Shown: positions 63,879-64,000 of the stretch, piece by piece
Layout of the letters: each line of letters begins with the position of its first letter
How positions within the stretch are numbered: the stretch's first letter is position 1
Source: Streptosporangium roseum DSM 43021
GTDB lineage: Bacteria; Actinomycetota; Actinomycetes; Streptosporangiales; Streptosporangiaceae
DNA: 64,000 nucleotides
Direction of reading: 5' to 3'
Assembly (NCBI RefSeq): GCF_000024865.1
Contig: NC_013595.1
Coordinates: 2,418,001 to 2,482,000 of the forward strand
The notes under the pieces: generated by a model
Seen by the model: only the letters and a program-made list of their open reading frames with translations
Told to the model about the DNA's origin: nothing
Databases searched by the model: none
Made by a program: the position numbers and the translations under genes

Positions 63879-64000
63879 GCATCGAGGTCAACAACGAGTC
63901 CGGCGTCGAGGTCGACGAAGGACTCATCGTCTCGCTGGCCGGGCACGTGCTGGAGCGGATGGACATCAACCCGCTCGCCGAGCTGTCCATCCTGATCGTG
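63875..64000 (+). CDS. ybeY: Endoribonuclease YbeY, N-terminal fragment
   Basis: 42 codons to the window edge: SIEVNNESGVEVDEGLIVSLAGHVLERMDINPLAELSILIV, the typical YbeY N-terminus. The metal-binding HGxLH motif lies outside. YbeY matures 16S rRNA and controls rRNA quality. It follows phoH as in other actinobacteria. Confidence 0.9.
   Translation, partial: MSIEVNNESGVEVDEGLIVSLAGHVLERMDINPLAELSILIV

Overview
The window is very GC-rich DNA with GTG and TTG starts, Tat and lipoprotein exports, DUF3097, DUF4870 and CU044_5270 proteins, and the core order degV-comEA-comEC-holA-rpsT-lepA-hemW-hrcA-dnaJ-rsmE-HIT-phoH-ybeY. This points to a filamentous actinomycete, probably of the Streptosporangiales. 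That placement is inferred from gene content and codon use, not from a database search.

Layout. 1-9 kb: the end of a short-chain dehydrogenase, a cupin, an exported HNH nuclease-like lipoprotein, two duplicated PepSY genes beside a two-component system, a pirin gene, an ECF sigma factor with a coupled membrane partner, and an SPFH lipoprotein. 9-20 kb: a catabolic locus for an anionic, probably sulfated polysaccharide. It has an ABC importer without its own ATPase, a GntR/LacI hybrid regulator, a Gfo/Idh/MocA oxidoreductase, a formylglycine-type sulfatase, a sugar isomerase-like protein and a divergent Tat-exported family 8 polysaccharide lyase. 20-27 kb: glycolate oxidase glcD-glcE-glcF, three tiny overlapping ORFs and an IclR regulator read as one chain, then malate synthase, so glycolate is taken through glyoxylate to malate. 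27-36 kb: a DUF4097 lipoprotein, the GTPase HflX, and a stressosome-type cascade (RsbR, RsbS, RsbT, an ATPase-PP2C fusion, a hybrid histidine kinase, a response-regulator phosphatase).

36-64 kb: hutI preceded by a coupled 41-codon ORF, then the conserved housekeeping stretch. An IS200/IS605-type insertion carrying a tnpB broken by an in-frame TGA lies between comEA and comEC. Other inserts are a DMT exporter/MarR pair, two TIM-barrel hydrolases (one a clear GH18 chitinase) and a second sigma factor with its partner. A CIRCE operator precedes hrcA-dnaJ.

Two themes run through the window. Many genes have short tandem repeats starting at or just after the stop codon (periods 14, 18, 27, 38, 44 and 53 bp, with more in other gaps). 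Tiny ATGA-coupled ORFs are placed between larger genes (glcF-iclR, upstream of hutI, phoH-ybeY). The glcF-iclR chain is the most unusual: its 80-bp repeat period is exactly what is needed to keep every stop/start overlap intact.
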